DNA of 64,000 bases from Haematobia irritans (GCF_050003625.1 NC_134400.1:58532066-58596065), one strand, 5' to 3'; counted from the first letter of the stretch, positions 36,701-47,405 are shown. Notes: generated by a model from the sequence alone, not told the origin. Made by a program: numbers and translations.

Positions 36701-37109
36701 TCAACTCGAAAACGGCCATCGACTGCCGCAAATCTCTCAATGAGATGGCTGAGCAGTACAATATTCACCTAATATGGGTGCCTGGCCATAGGAACATACC
36801 GGGGAACTGCGAAGCGGATGAGTTGGCAAGGCTAGGGACTACCTTACATATTCCAGGGGAACTGGAATTTGTTGGTATGCCCCTAGCTACCTGCAAGCTC
36901 ATGCTGCGTGAGAAGTCTGTTAGGATGGCAAATGTTCGATGGGAGAATTGCAAGGGTTGTAACGACACCAAGCAAATATGGTCCCATTTCAACTTAAACC
37001 GCACACTAAATATGCTAATGTTCTCGAGACGTCAGATATCACTCCTGATATCTGTTATAACGGGTCGCTGCCTGATAGGCGATTTTGCAAAAACTATTGG
37101 CGCGAAGTA
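33731..37109 (+). pseudogene. LINE ORF2, endonuclease-RT-RNase H, disrupted
   Basis: Starts MVLRFLQINLHHCKAACAAL at the ATG at 33731. APE endonuclease motifs: VLIQEPYI, IMGCDANAHHSIWGSS and HSFSDHRYISF. RT: SPGPDGITPAELQ, motif A VAFLDIEGAFNNV, motif B GTPQGGVLSPLLWNV, catalytic YADD (about 35700). RNase H: FYTDGSKLNG, IYSDSQPAIKS and WVPGHRNIPGNCEADELAR. Lesions: one extra T in the T-run 35667-35670, a one-base shift in the A-run 36305-36310, an in-frame TAA at 36532, and a stop at 37108 created by the inserted transposon's first base. The C-terminus resumes at 38419. Confidence 0.92.
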
Positions 37110-38416
37110 AAGGGTGATTTGTTAAGAGCTTGATAACTTTTTTTTTTTTTAAAAACGCCTAAAATTTGCAAAATCTCATCGGTTCTTTATTTGAAACGTT
37201 AGATTGGTCCATGACATTTACTTTTTGAAGATAATTTCATTTAAATGTTGACCGCGGCTGCGTCTTAGGTGGTCCATTCGGAAAGTCCAATTTTGGGCAA
37301 CTTTTTCGAGCATTTCGGCCGGAATAGCCCGAATTTCTTCGGAAATGTTGTCTTCCAAAGCTGGAATAGTTGCTGGCTTATTTCTGTAGACTTTAGACTT
37401 GACGTAGCCCCACAAAAAATAGTCTAAAGGCGTCAAATCGCATGATCTTGGTGGCCAACTTACCGGTCCATTTCTTGAGATGAATTGTTCTCCGAAGTTT
37501 TCCCTCAAAATGGCCATAGAATCGCGAGCTGTGTGGCATGTAGCGCCATCTTGTTGAAACCACATGTCAACCAAGTTCAGTTCTTCCATTTTTGGCAACA
37601 AAAAGTTTGTTAGCATCGAACGATAGCGATCGCCATTCACCGTAACGTTGCGTCCAACAGCATCTTTGAAAAAATACGGTCCAATGATTCCACCAGCGTA
37701 CAAACCACACCAAACAGTGCATTTTTCGGGATGCATGGACAGTTCTTGAACGGCTTCTGGTTGCTCTTCACTCCAAATGCGGCAATTTTGCTTATTTACG
37801 TAGCCATTCAACCAGAAATGAGCCTCATCGCTGAACAAAATTTGTCGATAAAAAAGCGGATTTTCTGCCAACTTTTCTAGGGCCCATTCACTGAAAATTC
37901 GACGTTGTGGCAGATCGTTCGGCTTCAGTTCTTGCACGAGCTGTATTTTATACGGTTTTACACCAAGATCTTTGCGTAAAATCTTCCATGTGGTCGAATA
38001 ACACAAACCCAATTGCTGCGAACGGCGACGAATCGACATTTCACGGTCTTCAGCAACACTCTCAGAAACAGACGCAATATTCTCTTCTGTACGCACTGTA
38101 CGCATTCGTGTGGTTGGTTTAATGTCCAATAAAGTAAACTGTGTGCGAAACTTGGTCACAATCGCATTAATTGTTTGCTCACTTGGTCGATTATGTAGAC
38201 CATAAATCGGACGTAAAGCGCGAAACACATTTCGAACCGAACACTGATTTTGGTAATAAAATTCAATGATTTGCAAGCGTTGCTCGTTAGTAAGTCTATT
38301 CATGATGAAATGTCAAAGCATACTGAGCATCTTTCTCTTTGACACCATGTCTGAAATCCCACGTGATCTGTCAAATACTAATGCATGAAAATCCTAACCT
38401 CAAAAGAATCACCCTT
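37110..38416 (-). mobile_element. rosa-type DD41D mariner, apparently intact
   Basis: 1307 bp with TA at 37108-37109 and 38417-38418; copy 1 of the LINE shows the empty site (gcgaagtataatgact). Inverted ends AAGGGTGATT are perfect for 10 bp and then loosely similar. It carries one uninterrupted transposase gene. Known family: DD41D elements, first described as rosa from a Ceratitis fly. Confidence 0.94.
37218..38303 (-). CDS. Transposase, DD41D (rosa-type), intact
   Basis: 361 residues from the ATG at 38303 (MNRLTNEQRLQIIEFYYQNQ). N-terminal paired helix-turn-helix region (residues 1-110, with RRRSQQLGLCYSTTWKILRK). Catalytic residues: Asp in ILFSDEAHFW, Asp in WFQQDGATCHTARDS, and final Asp in CDLTPLDYFLWGYVK; I count 41 residues between the last two. 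WVPHPP-type mariner spacing (34) does not apply. No stop or frameshift, and the terminal repeats and target duplications are clean, so this copy may be recent or active. The same protein, 217 residues long, is left in the copy at 47804-48735. Confidence 0.93.
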   Translation of the reverse strand: MNRLTNEQRLQIIEFYYQNQCSVRNVFRALRPIYGLHNRPSEQTINAIVTKFRTQFTLLDIKPTTRMRTVRTEENIASVSESVAEDREMSIRRRSQQLGLCYSTTWKILRKDLGVKPYKIQLVQELKPNDLPQRRIFSEWALEKLAENPLFYRQILFSDEAHFWLNGYVNKQNCRIWSEEQPEAVQELSMHPEKCTVWCGLYAGGIIGPYFFKDAVGRNVTVNGDRYRSMLTNFLLPKMEELNLVDMWFQQDGATCHTARDSMAILRENFGEQFISRNGPVSWPPRSCDLTPLDYFLWGYVKSKVYRNKPATIPALEDNISEEIRAIPAEMLEKVAQNWTFRMDHLRRSRGQHLNEIIFKK

Positions 38417-38418
38417 TA

Positions 38419-38623
38419 TAATGACTATTGTATGAGCTGTCATGATGCGGAGTAAAAAGAATCAATTAAACACCTCTTGTGTGAGTGTCCTGCATTTTGT
38501 GTAAAGCGCAAGCAACTTTTAGGAGCATATAGCTTCAGATTACTGGCGGATCTGGAAAACGTTAACTTAAGCAGTCTGCTAATGTTTTTGGAACAATCTG
38601 GTTGGTTCAACAAAGAAAAATAA
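38419..38623 (+). pseudogene. LINE ORF2 C-terminal part after the insertion
   Basis: In frame with ORF2 if the transposon and one TA are removed: YNDYCMSCHDAE, then a TAA at 38453-38455, then KESIKHLLCECPAFC and the normal TAA at 38621-38623. The C-x2-C...H...C motif is complete here, whereas copy 1 (bases 1-249) lost its first half by a 36-nt in-frame deletion. Confidence 0.85.
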
Positions 38624-38770
38624 TCAAGAAGGTTCAGCGGTTAAAACTAGAAGTGCCCATATGTAATAGCTACTTTTAGTTAATGTGGTATCACAATGGA
38701 CTGAATAGTCTAAGTGAGCCTGAATCTTAATCGGGCTGCCACTTTAACCTAACCTAACCTAACCTAACCT

Positions 38771-39541
38771 TGGTTGAAAGTCATGAGAAATTACCGGAGC
38801 GTTAGTAGTAAGCCTCTAATACCCTAGCCCGCCTTTATGCGCTTTACAGACTATCAGTTATTCCGGACGACAGTGCTCGTGTCGAACATATCCCATATAT
38901 TGTGCACATTATAAGCTAAGTCAGAAGGCATAATCGATACTGCTGCATGTTTATGCACGGACGAAAAAGACTGTTTTTCATATGTTTGGGTATAAAAATT
39001 ATATGTTTGGAACTCAATTTTTTTAACACAATATTTTTAAGTGCAAGCATATAATGTTCATAAACTAGCATAATATGTTTGGGACATATATGTTAATATG
39101 TTAGAACATATTATGTTTGAGATATAAATTGTTTGTAAATATAATATGCTTGGATGCAAACATATATTAATTTAGAAATAGACTATAAACATATATGTGT
39201 TTAGAAAGAGAGACATAAAGTGTATGCTGGAAGTAAAATAATGAAAGTAACCAATTGGCGCCTTAAAAATATATATACACAAAGGAAATTCCATTAAAGA
39301 TTGGAAAAATACTATGTATGAATATAAACAAGTATAAATTTACAAATTTGGAGTAAACATATATATGTTGTGATAAGACCGCCAAAAATTGTATATGCTT
39401 AAGTAAAAAGATTAAAATCAGTATTCGGAGAGAAAATTCATTCGGAACCAAGAGAAAAGACATTTAAAAAAAGCATGAGTTTTGTTTATCATTTTCGCAT
39501 TACGGGCACTTTTTTGTTTCGTCAAAACAAATCGGAACGTA
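38771..39541. other. Fragments of CATATGTTT-family MITE
   Basis: 38950-39250 corresponds to the reverse of 6850-7145 (gcacggacgaaaaagactg, catatgtttggg, acatattaatttag). 39300-39540 resembles the reverse of 14560-14960. No gene. Confidence 0.55.
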
Positions 39542-40123
39542 CACTGAAAAAACAGTGAACCCACCAGGAAGAAAACTTTCGGTTAATTTTAGAAACTTTT
39601 GAATATTTGTAGAAAATTTTAACTAAATAGTATTACAAACGTTGGCATCACGCCGATGTCATAAAAATAAGAAAATATTTATCAACAAATACAAGAAAAT
39701 TTATTAGACATAACTAAGGTTTTTCACTTGTTAAAGAAACTTTTGTAGTTTGAAGAAAAAACTTGGAGTTCAAAATTGCAAGAATGTCTTTAGTGACATA
39801 CGAAGTTCACGATGGAAGCATTTTTGGTAAAATTTACAAATTTAAAGAAATTCTGAACTATTTTGTGGAAGACACGAATTTAGTTAAGATTTTTTCTGAA
39901 TTATTAAAGTCAAGTTGACCTTAGTTCAAAATTTTTTCTTTCATGTTATGATACCGATTTTCAAGTCAAATAAGGACAACACGACTTCATTGAAAAGTTT
40001 ATCGACTTTTGAACATGGAAAAAACTTTATATTAGAGAAATGCGTCGTCTAAGCTAAGCAAAATTTGTATTCTTATTTTAAGGACATGAAATCTTTGGCC
40101 ACACGACAATATTTTTTTCATTG
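39542..40123 (-). mobile_element. MITE, CACTGAAAAAA family, reversed copy
   Basis: TA at 39540-39541 and 40124-40125. Ends CACTGAAAAAACAGTG and, inverted, CAATGAAAAAAATATTGTCG. The interior (gaaatgcgtcgtct, catggaaaaaactttat) is the reverse complement of 41775-42000, so this is a second copy of the MITE inside the hAT element. Confidence 0.7.
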
Positions 40124-40890
40124 TACTCTTTTTAGAGTTGTTACAGTAAAACGAAAACATTGGGAAACAGTGAAAAATTAAACAGTAAGATCTATAAAAA
40201 CAAAGTTTAGTTCCTCTTTATTAATAAGTAGTCCAAGAGGAGTTGATGGATACTTTCGAAAATAAAAGCGGACAGTTTTGCCACTGAAATTATTTCTCAT
40301 ATTAACGGCAAAACTCGCATCGGTAAAACCATAATAACATTTTAACTTTTTTAGGCAAATTGTATTATAACTTGGTGGGGAATGATCCAAAGCAACAATT
40401 GAATAATTTTATTGTCTTTAGAATAAATTATTAAAGAAAGCAAACAATTGTTCACACCTAAATAAATTTATGTGTTGGTTGTAAAATTATTGTTTCGAAT
40501 TTAAATATAATGTGCTTTTGAATGGTTATCGTTAACTTTAGGATTCGATGGAAAAATATTTATATATTACTCCACTTCACATTCTTCCTTTGTAAGGGTT
40601 TTTTGAATTTCTTCGAAAATTTCAAACTTGTGTACGAAACCCTTTTTTGTTACAATTTTTTTTTATTTTTGCAATAAAAAATAATATATTATTTGAAATC
40701 AGTCCATTTCGTTTATATCAAGCACTGTTCTTTTCTGAATTTAAGTCTTTTATAAGACACGCCGCCAACAAATGTCTATTTAAAAATGTTATGTTGTTAA
40801 ACAATGTTATGTTTGCGTCGGCTCGTGGGCGCCGCAAGCTATGCTATATAAATATGACTTATAACGATAATTATCTCTTGATGACCATAA
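40124..40890. other. No recognisable gene
   Basis: AT-rich. The end merges with the MITE that carries the tRNA-like module (40840 onward). A 70-codon minus frame at 40178-40390 has no family I can name. Confidence 0.4.
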
Positions 40891-41298
40891 CAGCTACGTA
40901 GCCCAGTGGTTAGTGTGCTGGTTTACAAACTGTGTGGTCTGAAAAGGTAAAATTTAAAAAAATTACAAAATTTAATAATTTCTTCTACAATGTTTGTATT
41001 ACAGAAAAAGGTGCTAAGAACTAAAAAAATCATGGAAGTGAGAAAAATGTGAGGGAATATACAATTAGGCAGAAAAAATTTTGAGCACAATCTTCTTTGG
41101 GAGAAAATTCTTCAAAGCATACAATATTTTTGGGTTCAAAATGTTTCCAAACATATTATATGTTCACATAATAACATATAGTTTTTGGAAGACAACATTA
41201 TTGAATTTGGATGGAAAAATACATAATGTTTGGAACTTAGACTACCCAAACATATTATATTGTTTAGACCAATATGCTTTCAAACATATTATATATTG
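40840..41298 (+). mobile_element. CATATGTTT-family MITE, interrupted by a hAT element
   Basis: tRNA-like module at 40895-40950 (TAGCCCAGTGGTTAGTGTG) without its B box, then the family text (cagaaaaaggtgctaag, aaacatattatatg). It is cut at 41298-41306 by the hAT element; the sequence resumes after 44153 (aatatataaagg). Confidence 0.6.
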
Positions 41299-41774
41299 GA
41301 AGAAATCAGGGATCAGGAGCGGAGCGGAGCGGAGCAAGCCCTTTTTTGCCGGAGCGGGAGCGGAGCGGGAGCGGCATTTCTAAAATCCGGATCGGAGCGG
41401 GAGCGGAGCGGTTTCCAAATGAAAAACCGCTCCGCTCCGAATAAAATATTACTTGAATGAAATGTGTAACTTTGAAATTACACTGTGTAGGTAATTTCAA
41501 ATATAGCTAGTACTTAGCGCAGTGTGAATAAACGTTTAAAATGTACGATATGTATTTTTGTACGTACGTACATTGAGGAAAACACAACGTGTTGTTTTTT
41601 TGGTAATTGTTTTCAAAAACGGCAAATGTCAAAATATATCTCTAGTACGTGTTGTAAAAGTAACAACAGTACTTTCGATCAATTTCATCCCGTATTACTA
41701 CAAAGATGTTTGTAATGAACGTCAAATAAATGCAATTAAACGATCTTTATTATATTTAATTTTTTAGTTTTCTA

Positions 41775-42421
41775 CACTGAAAAAAATATTGTCGTGAAGA
41801 CAAAGATTTAATGTCCTTAGAATAAGAATGCAAATTTTGCTTAACATGGAAGACGCATTTCTCTAAAATAAAGTTTTTTTCCTTGTCCAAAAGTCAATAA
41901 ACTTTTGAATGAAGTTGTAATGTCCTTATAATTGTGATTTTACTTAAAAATGTGTATCATAACATGAAAGATAAAATTTTTGAGGTAAGGTCAACGTGAC
42001 TTTAATAATTAAGAAAAATTCTTTAAAATTAATAAAATTGCCTTTAAATTTGTTTCCTTTTTGCATCTTGCCAAGCAAAAAATCGTTAAAAAATAAGACT
42101 TGTTTTTCAACACTTTATTTTAAAGACGCTTTTTACTTGAAACATATCATAATTTCTACTGGAAGTCGAGTCTTAATATGGAAAATAACATTTTCGTTAA
42201 CTCGTTTTTAAAGGATTTTGATAACAACTGGCGAAAAAATCTAAAAAATGAAAAATTAACATTTGCTTCCTAGAAGCAAGTACATAACCCCCAAATTTAA
42301 AATAGAATTGCATTTTTAAAATATCCTTACTTGCATTCTCCGCTTCTTTGGCTCGGAATTAATACTCAAACTGTTAAAGTAAAGACAAAATCTTTGGAAC
42401 CGGGCATGCTTTTTTTCAGTG
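41775..42421 (+). mobile_element. MITE, CACTGAAAAAAA family, within the hAT element
   Basis: TA at 41773-41774 and 42422-42423; 12-bp perfect inverted ends CACTGAAAAAAA. 647 bp with no ORF. Part of its interior recurs at 43085-43300 (tttctctgaaataaagttttttccttg) and at 39542-40123. Confidence 0.85.
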
Positions 42422-42895
42422 TAAGGACATTCATATTTGCTTTACTATTGTACTATATCCTAGCATTCTCTTATTTCTGATATTAGTTCTCGAAAATTTA
42501 ATTAAAATTATGGATAGTTTAAATTTTGGTTGAAAAATGTGAGCATATACATTTATTTTAATTTTTTCTCACATTGAAAACTAATGACTTGATTTGTATT
42601 ATTGCATGTTATCTACTTTTTTTGAGAACGAACATTTCTTAAAAACGCTGTTCGAAAATGTATTTTTACAATAAAGGAGAAAAAAGCGAAAAACAGTAGA
42701 TCTGAGTAAGAATATTCGTAGGTATACCACGGACTGATTTCGATGGAGGTTGTTGCAAACATAAACATACACACACACATTACAAATATAACAAAACCTC
42801 TTCTCTACGTCTGTTGCAAAACAAAAAAAAAACTTTCGGAGAGTAGTTACTTCTACTCTGTGTATAGACTTTCAATTCCAATCAGCGTTGCCGTT

Positions 42896-42990
42896 TTGGT
42901 CCGATCGGACCAAAATTGGTCCAAAAGATTTCTAGTTTTTAAATTTGGTCCGATGGTCAGACCAAACAGAATTTGGTCCATTTTGGTCCA
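42896..42990. repeat. TTTGGTCC short tandem tract
   Basis: Irregular repetition of ttggtccga, aattggtcca and tttggtccatt within 95 bp, located midway in the hAT element. It could be a subterminal-type binding tract of an unrecognised element. Confidence 0.6.
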
Positions 42991-43327
42991 TTTTCATAAA
43001 TTTGGTTTCTATCACATATTAAATAGTAGATGGTGCACCGCAAAGAATATTGTCGGGAGGCCAAATATTTCACATGCTTAAAATACGAATACGAATTTTG
43101 CTTAGAATAGAAGACATATTTCTCTGAAATAAAGTTTTTTCCTTGTCTAAAAGTCTCTAAACTTTTCAATGAAGTCTGTTTGTCCTTATAGCTAAGTGAT
43201 TCGACATAAAAATGTGTATCCTAACATGAATGAAAATTTCGTTTTAATGAAGTCAAAATGGATTTAATATTTCTGAAAAAATCTTCAGAATTAATAAAAT
43301 GTTTCAACGCATTGTTTTAAAGTCATT

Positions 43328-43610
43328 ATACCATAAACTCCATAGTGGTTAGGGTATAATAAGTTTGATCTGCCAAAAAATGTGCCTACCAGAAATATTG
43401 ATTTTAGATCCCATAAAATATATACCGATCGACTCAGAATCACCTCCTGAGTCGATCTAGTGCTTGGTGTCCGTCCGTCCGTCTGTCCATGTATTTGTTG
43501 TTCACAGGATTCCGGTCGCAATTATTAACCGATTTTGATGAAATTTGGTACAGGGAGTTTTTTGGGCACAAGGACGAACGCTATTGAATTTGGAAGAAAT
43601 CGGATCAAAT
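43328..43610 (+). mobile_element. Helentron-like 5' end fragment (third variant)
   Basis: Palindrome-like start taccataaactccatagtgg followed by ttagggtata, then ctgagtcgatctag, GTCCGTCCGTCCGTCTGTCC and gatgaaatttggtacaggg. The gagtcgat and GTCCGTCC module is shared with families 1 and 2. No 3' end found. Confidence 0.55.
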
Positions 43611-43654
43611 TCAGATGATGATGACATTAAAGATAAATAAAATAAATTACTTCT

Positions 43655-43830
43655 TTTATCAAGCTCGCATTTCGGCACAGAGCAGTGTTCTGCAATTTTG
43701 GGATGAACGTCGAGCACACCCTCTGTATGAGCTGGCATGTGTAGTTCTAGGTGTTCCAGCTACACAAGTGAGTGTAGGCGGAACTTTTCTGCTCTTAAAC
43801 ATATATATAATCACTTACGCTGCTGCCTAA
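43655..43830 (+). pseudogene. hAT transposase C-terminal dimerisation fragment
   Basis: SSVLQFWDERRAHPLYELAC and VVLGVPATQVSVGGTF follow the pattern of the hAT C-terminal domain (W--R--YP-L--lA---L-ipaTs---ER-FS). The usual Glu-Arg after SV is replaced by Gly-Gly and the rest diverges. The DDE core is not found. Placing it inside the hAT element with matching TIR and TSD supports the call. Confidence 0.75.
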
Positions 43831-44322
43831 CGGAAACATACTTTTAATTAATCTAAACACAAAATCTAAATAATTAATTTTTACTACTATTTGTTATGTA
43901 TAGCAAGAAATACTTTTTGCTTTTTTTTTGTTTTTCTTTTATAATACAACTATTGAAGTAAGTTTTTTTGTTTTCGTAAAATAAAACTCAATTGAACAAA
44001 TAATTCAATGTTTGTACTATAATTTTCTCGAAGAGGAGCGGAGCGATTTTTTTTTTCTCGGAGCGGAGCATGGAGCGGAGCGATTTTCTTTTCTCCGGAG
44101 CGGGAGCGGAGCGGAGCGAAAAAAATGGACCGCTCCGGATCCCTGGAAGAAATCAAATATATAAAGGTTTGTGCAATACCCAAAAATGTATATGCATGTC
44201 AGAGCGTGCTCGAGTATGACATTTCATTTCGTGAATTCCTACCCACATGGCGTGCGTGAGTACAAATATTTCTTCGTGTATGTGTTTGAGCATGAATGAA
44301 ATTCCACACACGCGCGCATCTA

Positions 44323-45122
44323 CACCCTCAAAAAAAAATCGCTTCTCTAACATATGTTCCAAACATATTTTGCAGGAAGCACATATATTATTGGATACCG
44401 CCGAAACATTAATATGTTTGTTTTATGTGAACATATTATATGTTTGGAAGCATTTTGAGTCCAAAAATAGTATATGCTTGGAATAATTCCCCAAAGAAGA
44501 TTGTGTTCATTCCCTCACATATTTTTAACTTCCACGAAATTTTTGAGTTCTTCGCATCTTTTTCTGTAATACAAATATGCTGTTTTTTTTTTTTCAAATG
44601 TCTATTTTCTTGGTTCCGAATGTCTATTCTCTTTATTCCGAATACTCAATCTACTATTCAAATTAAATAATATTTAGACTTAAGCATACCAAATTTTTGG
44701 CCATATTATAAAACAGTTTTCCGAAACAACATACAAGCGGTTTCACAGAAATTGCTCTCATTTCATTCTCTCGCTGTGTTATGTTGATATCTTTTTATTC
44801 AACCCTCCCGGTTTCCATCTCTATTTCTTTCTCTATACTAACTCTCTCTCTCTGTCGCTCTGTGAATAAAGTATCACAACATATATATGTTTACTCGAAA
44901 TTTGTAAATTTATATATGTTTACATTCACGCATATTATTTTTATGAAACATTCATGCCCCAAACATAATATATTCTAACATATTAACATATGTGTCCCAA
45001 AAATTTTGTGTTAGTTTAGGAACATTACATGTTTGCACTTAAATATATTGTGTTTAAAAATTGTGCCCGAAACAGATTTTGTTTATATCGGAACATATGA
45101 AAAACATATTTTTCTAACAGTG
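44323..45122 (+). mobile_element. CATATGTTT-family MITE with partial SINE module
   Basis: 800 bp, TA at 44321-44322 and 45123-45124. Left end CACCCTCAAAAAAAAATCGC; right end, inverted, CACTGTTAGAAAAATATG. Compared with 4976-6108 it lacks about 330 bp, including the tRNA-like module. A CTCTCTCTCTCTGTCGCTC tract at 44846-44866 is also in copy 14545-15159. Confidence 0.72.
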
Positions 45123-45124
45123 TA

Positions 45125-46289
45125 TGTATATATTTACTGTAAAATAACAAAAAAACTTTAAAAAATCCAATAAAATGTAATACGTCTATCATTACAAAAC
45201 AAACTATTTTGTAGTCGCAATTTGTAGTCGCAAAGTTGCCCACAGGCAACATTCTCAACCGCCTAAACGAATGGGCGTGGCGACCCGAAATTTTCGCTTC
45301 TTAAATGACTTCAACATGATTAAAAGTAAAAAAATTAGCGATACCTATAAAAATTCGGGATCGAAAGGGTTAAATTACATTTTTGTTTTACCTGTCTTTT
45401 GCAGTTTGAACGCAAGTAGAGAGCAGCATATCTGATATAAGTATAATCTAATGAGCAGCAATACAATCTCGATGTAATGGTAAAACATTTCTTTCTTTTG
45501 GATTTAAAAATAAGTCCTAATTATTCTGTTTAATTTCAGAAAAACTAATTTAGCTTACAGGTTGCTGACTTATTAAAAATCTTGGCGCATCTACTTATTA
45601 GAAGGAACATGCTGACATGGTTATTATGATAAGGAAGATAATTATTTATACAGTTTATTTTTTCACCCTTTGTTTGTTAGTAATTGTAAAGGTTGAATTA
45701 TATATCATGTGTTAATCCGTGCGTTGATGGAAGGGTTGATATTTTTCAGTTTGAAGCACTCTAACAAAACTGTTGCTTTCAAAGAGAAAATTCAGCCCTT
45801 CAATCAACGGACGTATTAACGCATGGTATGTAACTTAACCTTAAGTGTATGTTATGTTAGAATAAAACACACAAATGACCAGAACCAAATTCTTTTATCT
45901 ATTGCATGATTCACAAAAATAAAATATTGAATATGTTCTATAAGAAACGCATATTTTCTTTTATTTCAAATAAAACTAAATACGATTTTGTGGGCGCAAT
46001 ATATAATTTTTTTGAGTGAAATTTATTGCCAATTTCAATTAATTTTTTAATTGAAGCAATCAAATAGATTATTGATTTTGTGTCACGAAATTAATTAAAA
46101 TTTCAATTGATTCAAGCAAAACATTGATTGAATTTTATGTCAAAAACCAATCACTATTTTAATTGATTCAAACACAAATAATTGATTTCGTGACAAAAAT
46201 CAATTAAATTTTTAATTGAAAATTGTGTTGGTTTTTAATCAAAATGGGTGTTTGATGCTATCATTTTCGTGATTGAAGACATTTCAATT
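45125..46289. other. Intron with LINE-like unknown and AATTAATT MITE half
   Basis: 46010-46289 is the left part of an AATTAATT-rich MITE; its right end (tgttgtgtg then TA) is at 46598 after an inserted Helentron-like fragment. A segment near 45900-46010 (ccaaattctttt, caaaaataaaat, aagaaacgcatattttcttttatttc) repeats 1858-1965, so it also belongs to that repeat. No gene. Confidence 0.5.
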
Positions 46290-46545
46290 AAAACAAGTAT
46301 ATACGGCCGTAGGTTCGGCCAGGCCGAATCTTATGTACCCTCCACCATGGATTGCATAGAAACTTGTACTAAAGACTGTCATCCACAATCGAATTACTTG
46401 GGTTGCGGTAACACTTGTCGATGGCAAGGTATCTTAAAACTTCTTAACTCCGTCTTCTCAATTGTAAGTTAGCCCATACGGGTATATATTAAACAAAAAT
46501 AAAAAAAGGCCGATTAAATACGTAAATAATACAGTTTCAGTTTAA
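46290..46545 (-). mobile_element. Helentron/DINE-1-like family 1, copy F, 3' end only
   Basis: acaagtatatacggccgtagg, hairpin ttcggccaggccgaa, tgtaccctccaccatgg and about 200 bp more. No tandem array and no 5' end. It sits inside the AATTAATT MITE. Confidence 0.65.
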
Positions 46546-47361
46546 AAATGATTGAATCCGCGAATTTCGTGATTGAAATAAAAAAAAAATGTTGTGTGTA
46601 GGGAACGAAATACTTAACTTCTCCTATGTACTCAAAATTCCTATGCAATTTAAATGAGGTAACTATTTTCCTATGCTGCGTGGGGCCTGGTAAATGCCCA
46701 CTGCGCGATCAGGGCTGTGGAGTCGGAGCCGGAGTCGGAGTCTTGGAGTCGGAGTCTTGGAGTCGGAGTCTGAAGATTTTGCTGGAGTCGGTGCCGGAGT
46801 CGTAGACATTTCGCTCGACTCCGACGAAGTACTAGATTTCAGGCCATTGAAAGTGTATGTATATGGGTGAAATTTCACGGTGATATAAAAAGTAGGTTTT
46901 ACTAGAATATGGGCTTAATTGATAAATTTTATTGCCCATTTTTAACATATTAAAATATAAATTCTTGACCCTGTCTATACTCTTGATAAAGGTATAATTT
47001 TAAGGCTATATAGCAGTAGAACCTAAGGTTATTTTCTTTTTTGGCAGGCATGTCGAGTTCGAAGATGGGTCATACCGGACAATTTTGTAATATAGCACCT
47101 ACATATAAACCCAACTTCCGATTTGTTTTAAGAAATTTTTCCCAGTCTAAAATTTTCATAAGATTTGTCCGAAATTTCGAATTTAGAGTTATTTGAGATC
47201 CATAAATAAATGCGGAAATTTCCCAGATTTTGAGATAGCCCTGCATAATTACTTGAGAAATCTCCTTATACACCCGATATCCTTGGAAGCTGTAATTATA
47301 CCCTTCACCACTACTGTGGTACAGGGTATAATAAATTTGTGCATTTGTATGTAACGCCAAG

Positions 47362-47405
47362 AAGGAAAAGTCTGAGACCCATTGTTTAGTCTCAGACTTT
47401 TCCTT
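47362..47405. repeat. Perfect 17-bp hairpin flanked by a 20-bp direct repeat
   Basis: AAGGAAAAGTCTGAGAC at 47362-47378 and its exact complement at 47389-47405, with a 10-base loop. Outside the hairpin, gtgcatttgtatgtaacgcc appears on the left (47339-47358) and again on the right (47407-47426). Confidence 0.9.

Larger units (their letters stand above)
32480..38770 (+). mobile_element. LINE copy 2 (APE-RT-RNase H), near full-length, interrupted
   Basis: Two overlapping ORFs, a 3' UTR shared with 1589-1692 and a tail of five CCTAA-type repeats (38745-38768). ORF2 carries RNase H and a C-terminal Cys/His motif, an organisation found in the LOA and I clades. A DD41D transposon sits at 37110-38416. 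The 5' boundary is not defined: it lies between the MITE end (32215) and the ORF1 start (32548). ORF1 is intact and ORF2 has few lesions, so the copy is young. Confidence 0.85.
41307..44145 (+). mobile_element. hAT transposon with GGAGCG subterminal arrays
   Basis: 2839 bp. The 8-bp target duplication GAAGAAAT is exact (41299-41306 and 44146-44153). Terminal repeats CAGGGATC(A/C)GGAGCGG inverted. Each end has a cluster of GGAGCG/GGAGCGG repeats (41310-41435, 44035-44130), all on the plus strand. A piece of hAT transposase remains near the right end (43655-43830). Inside it lie a MITE (41775-42421), a TTTGGTCC tract (42896-42990) and a Helentron-like 5' fragment (43328-43610). Confidence 0.92.

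Noticed and set aside
40178..40390. Minus frame with CYYGFTDASFAV, faintly like a copia RNase H segment
   Set aside because: Too short and no flanking retroelement motifs.
41524..41767. Cys-rich frames near the left end of the hAT element, possible BED zinc finger
   Set aside because: Cys/His spacing does not fit BED in a single frame; too uncertain.
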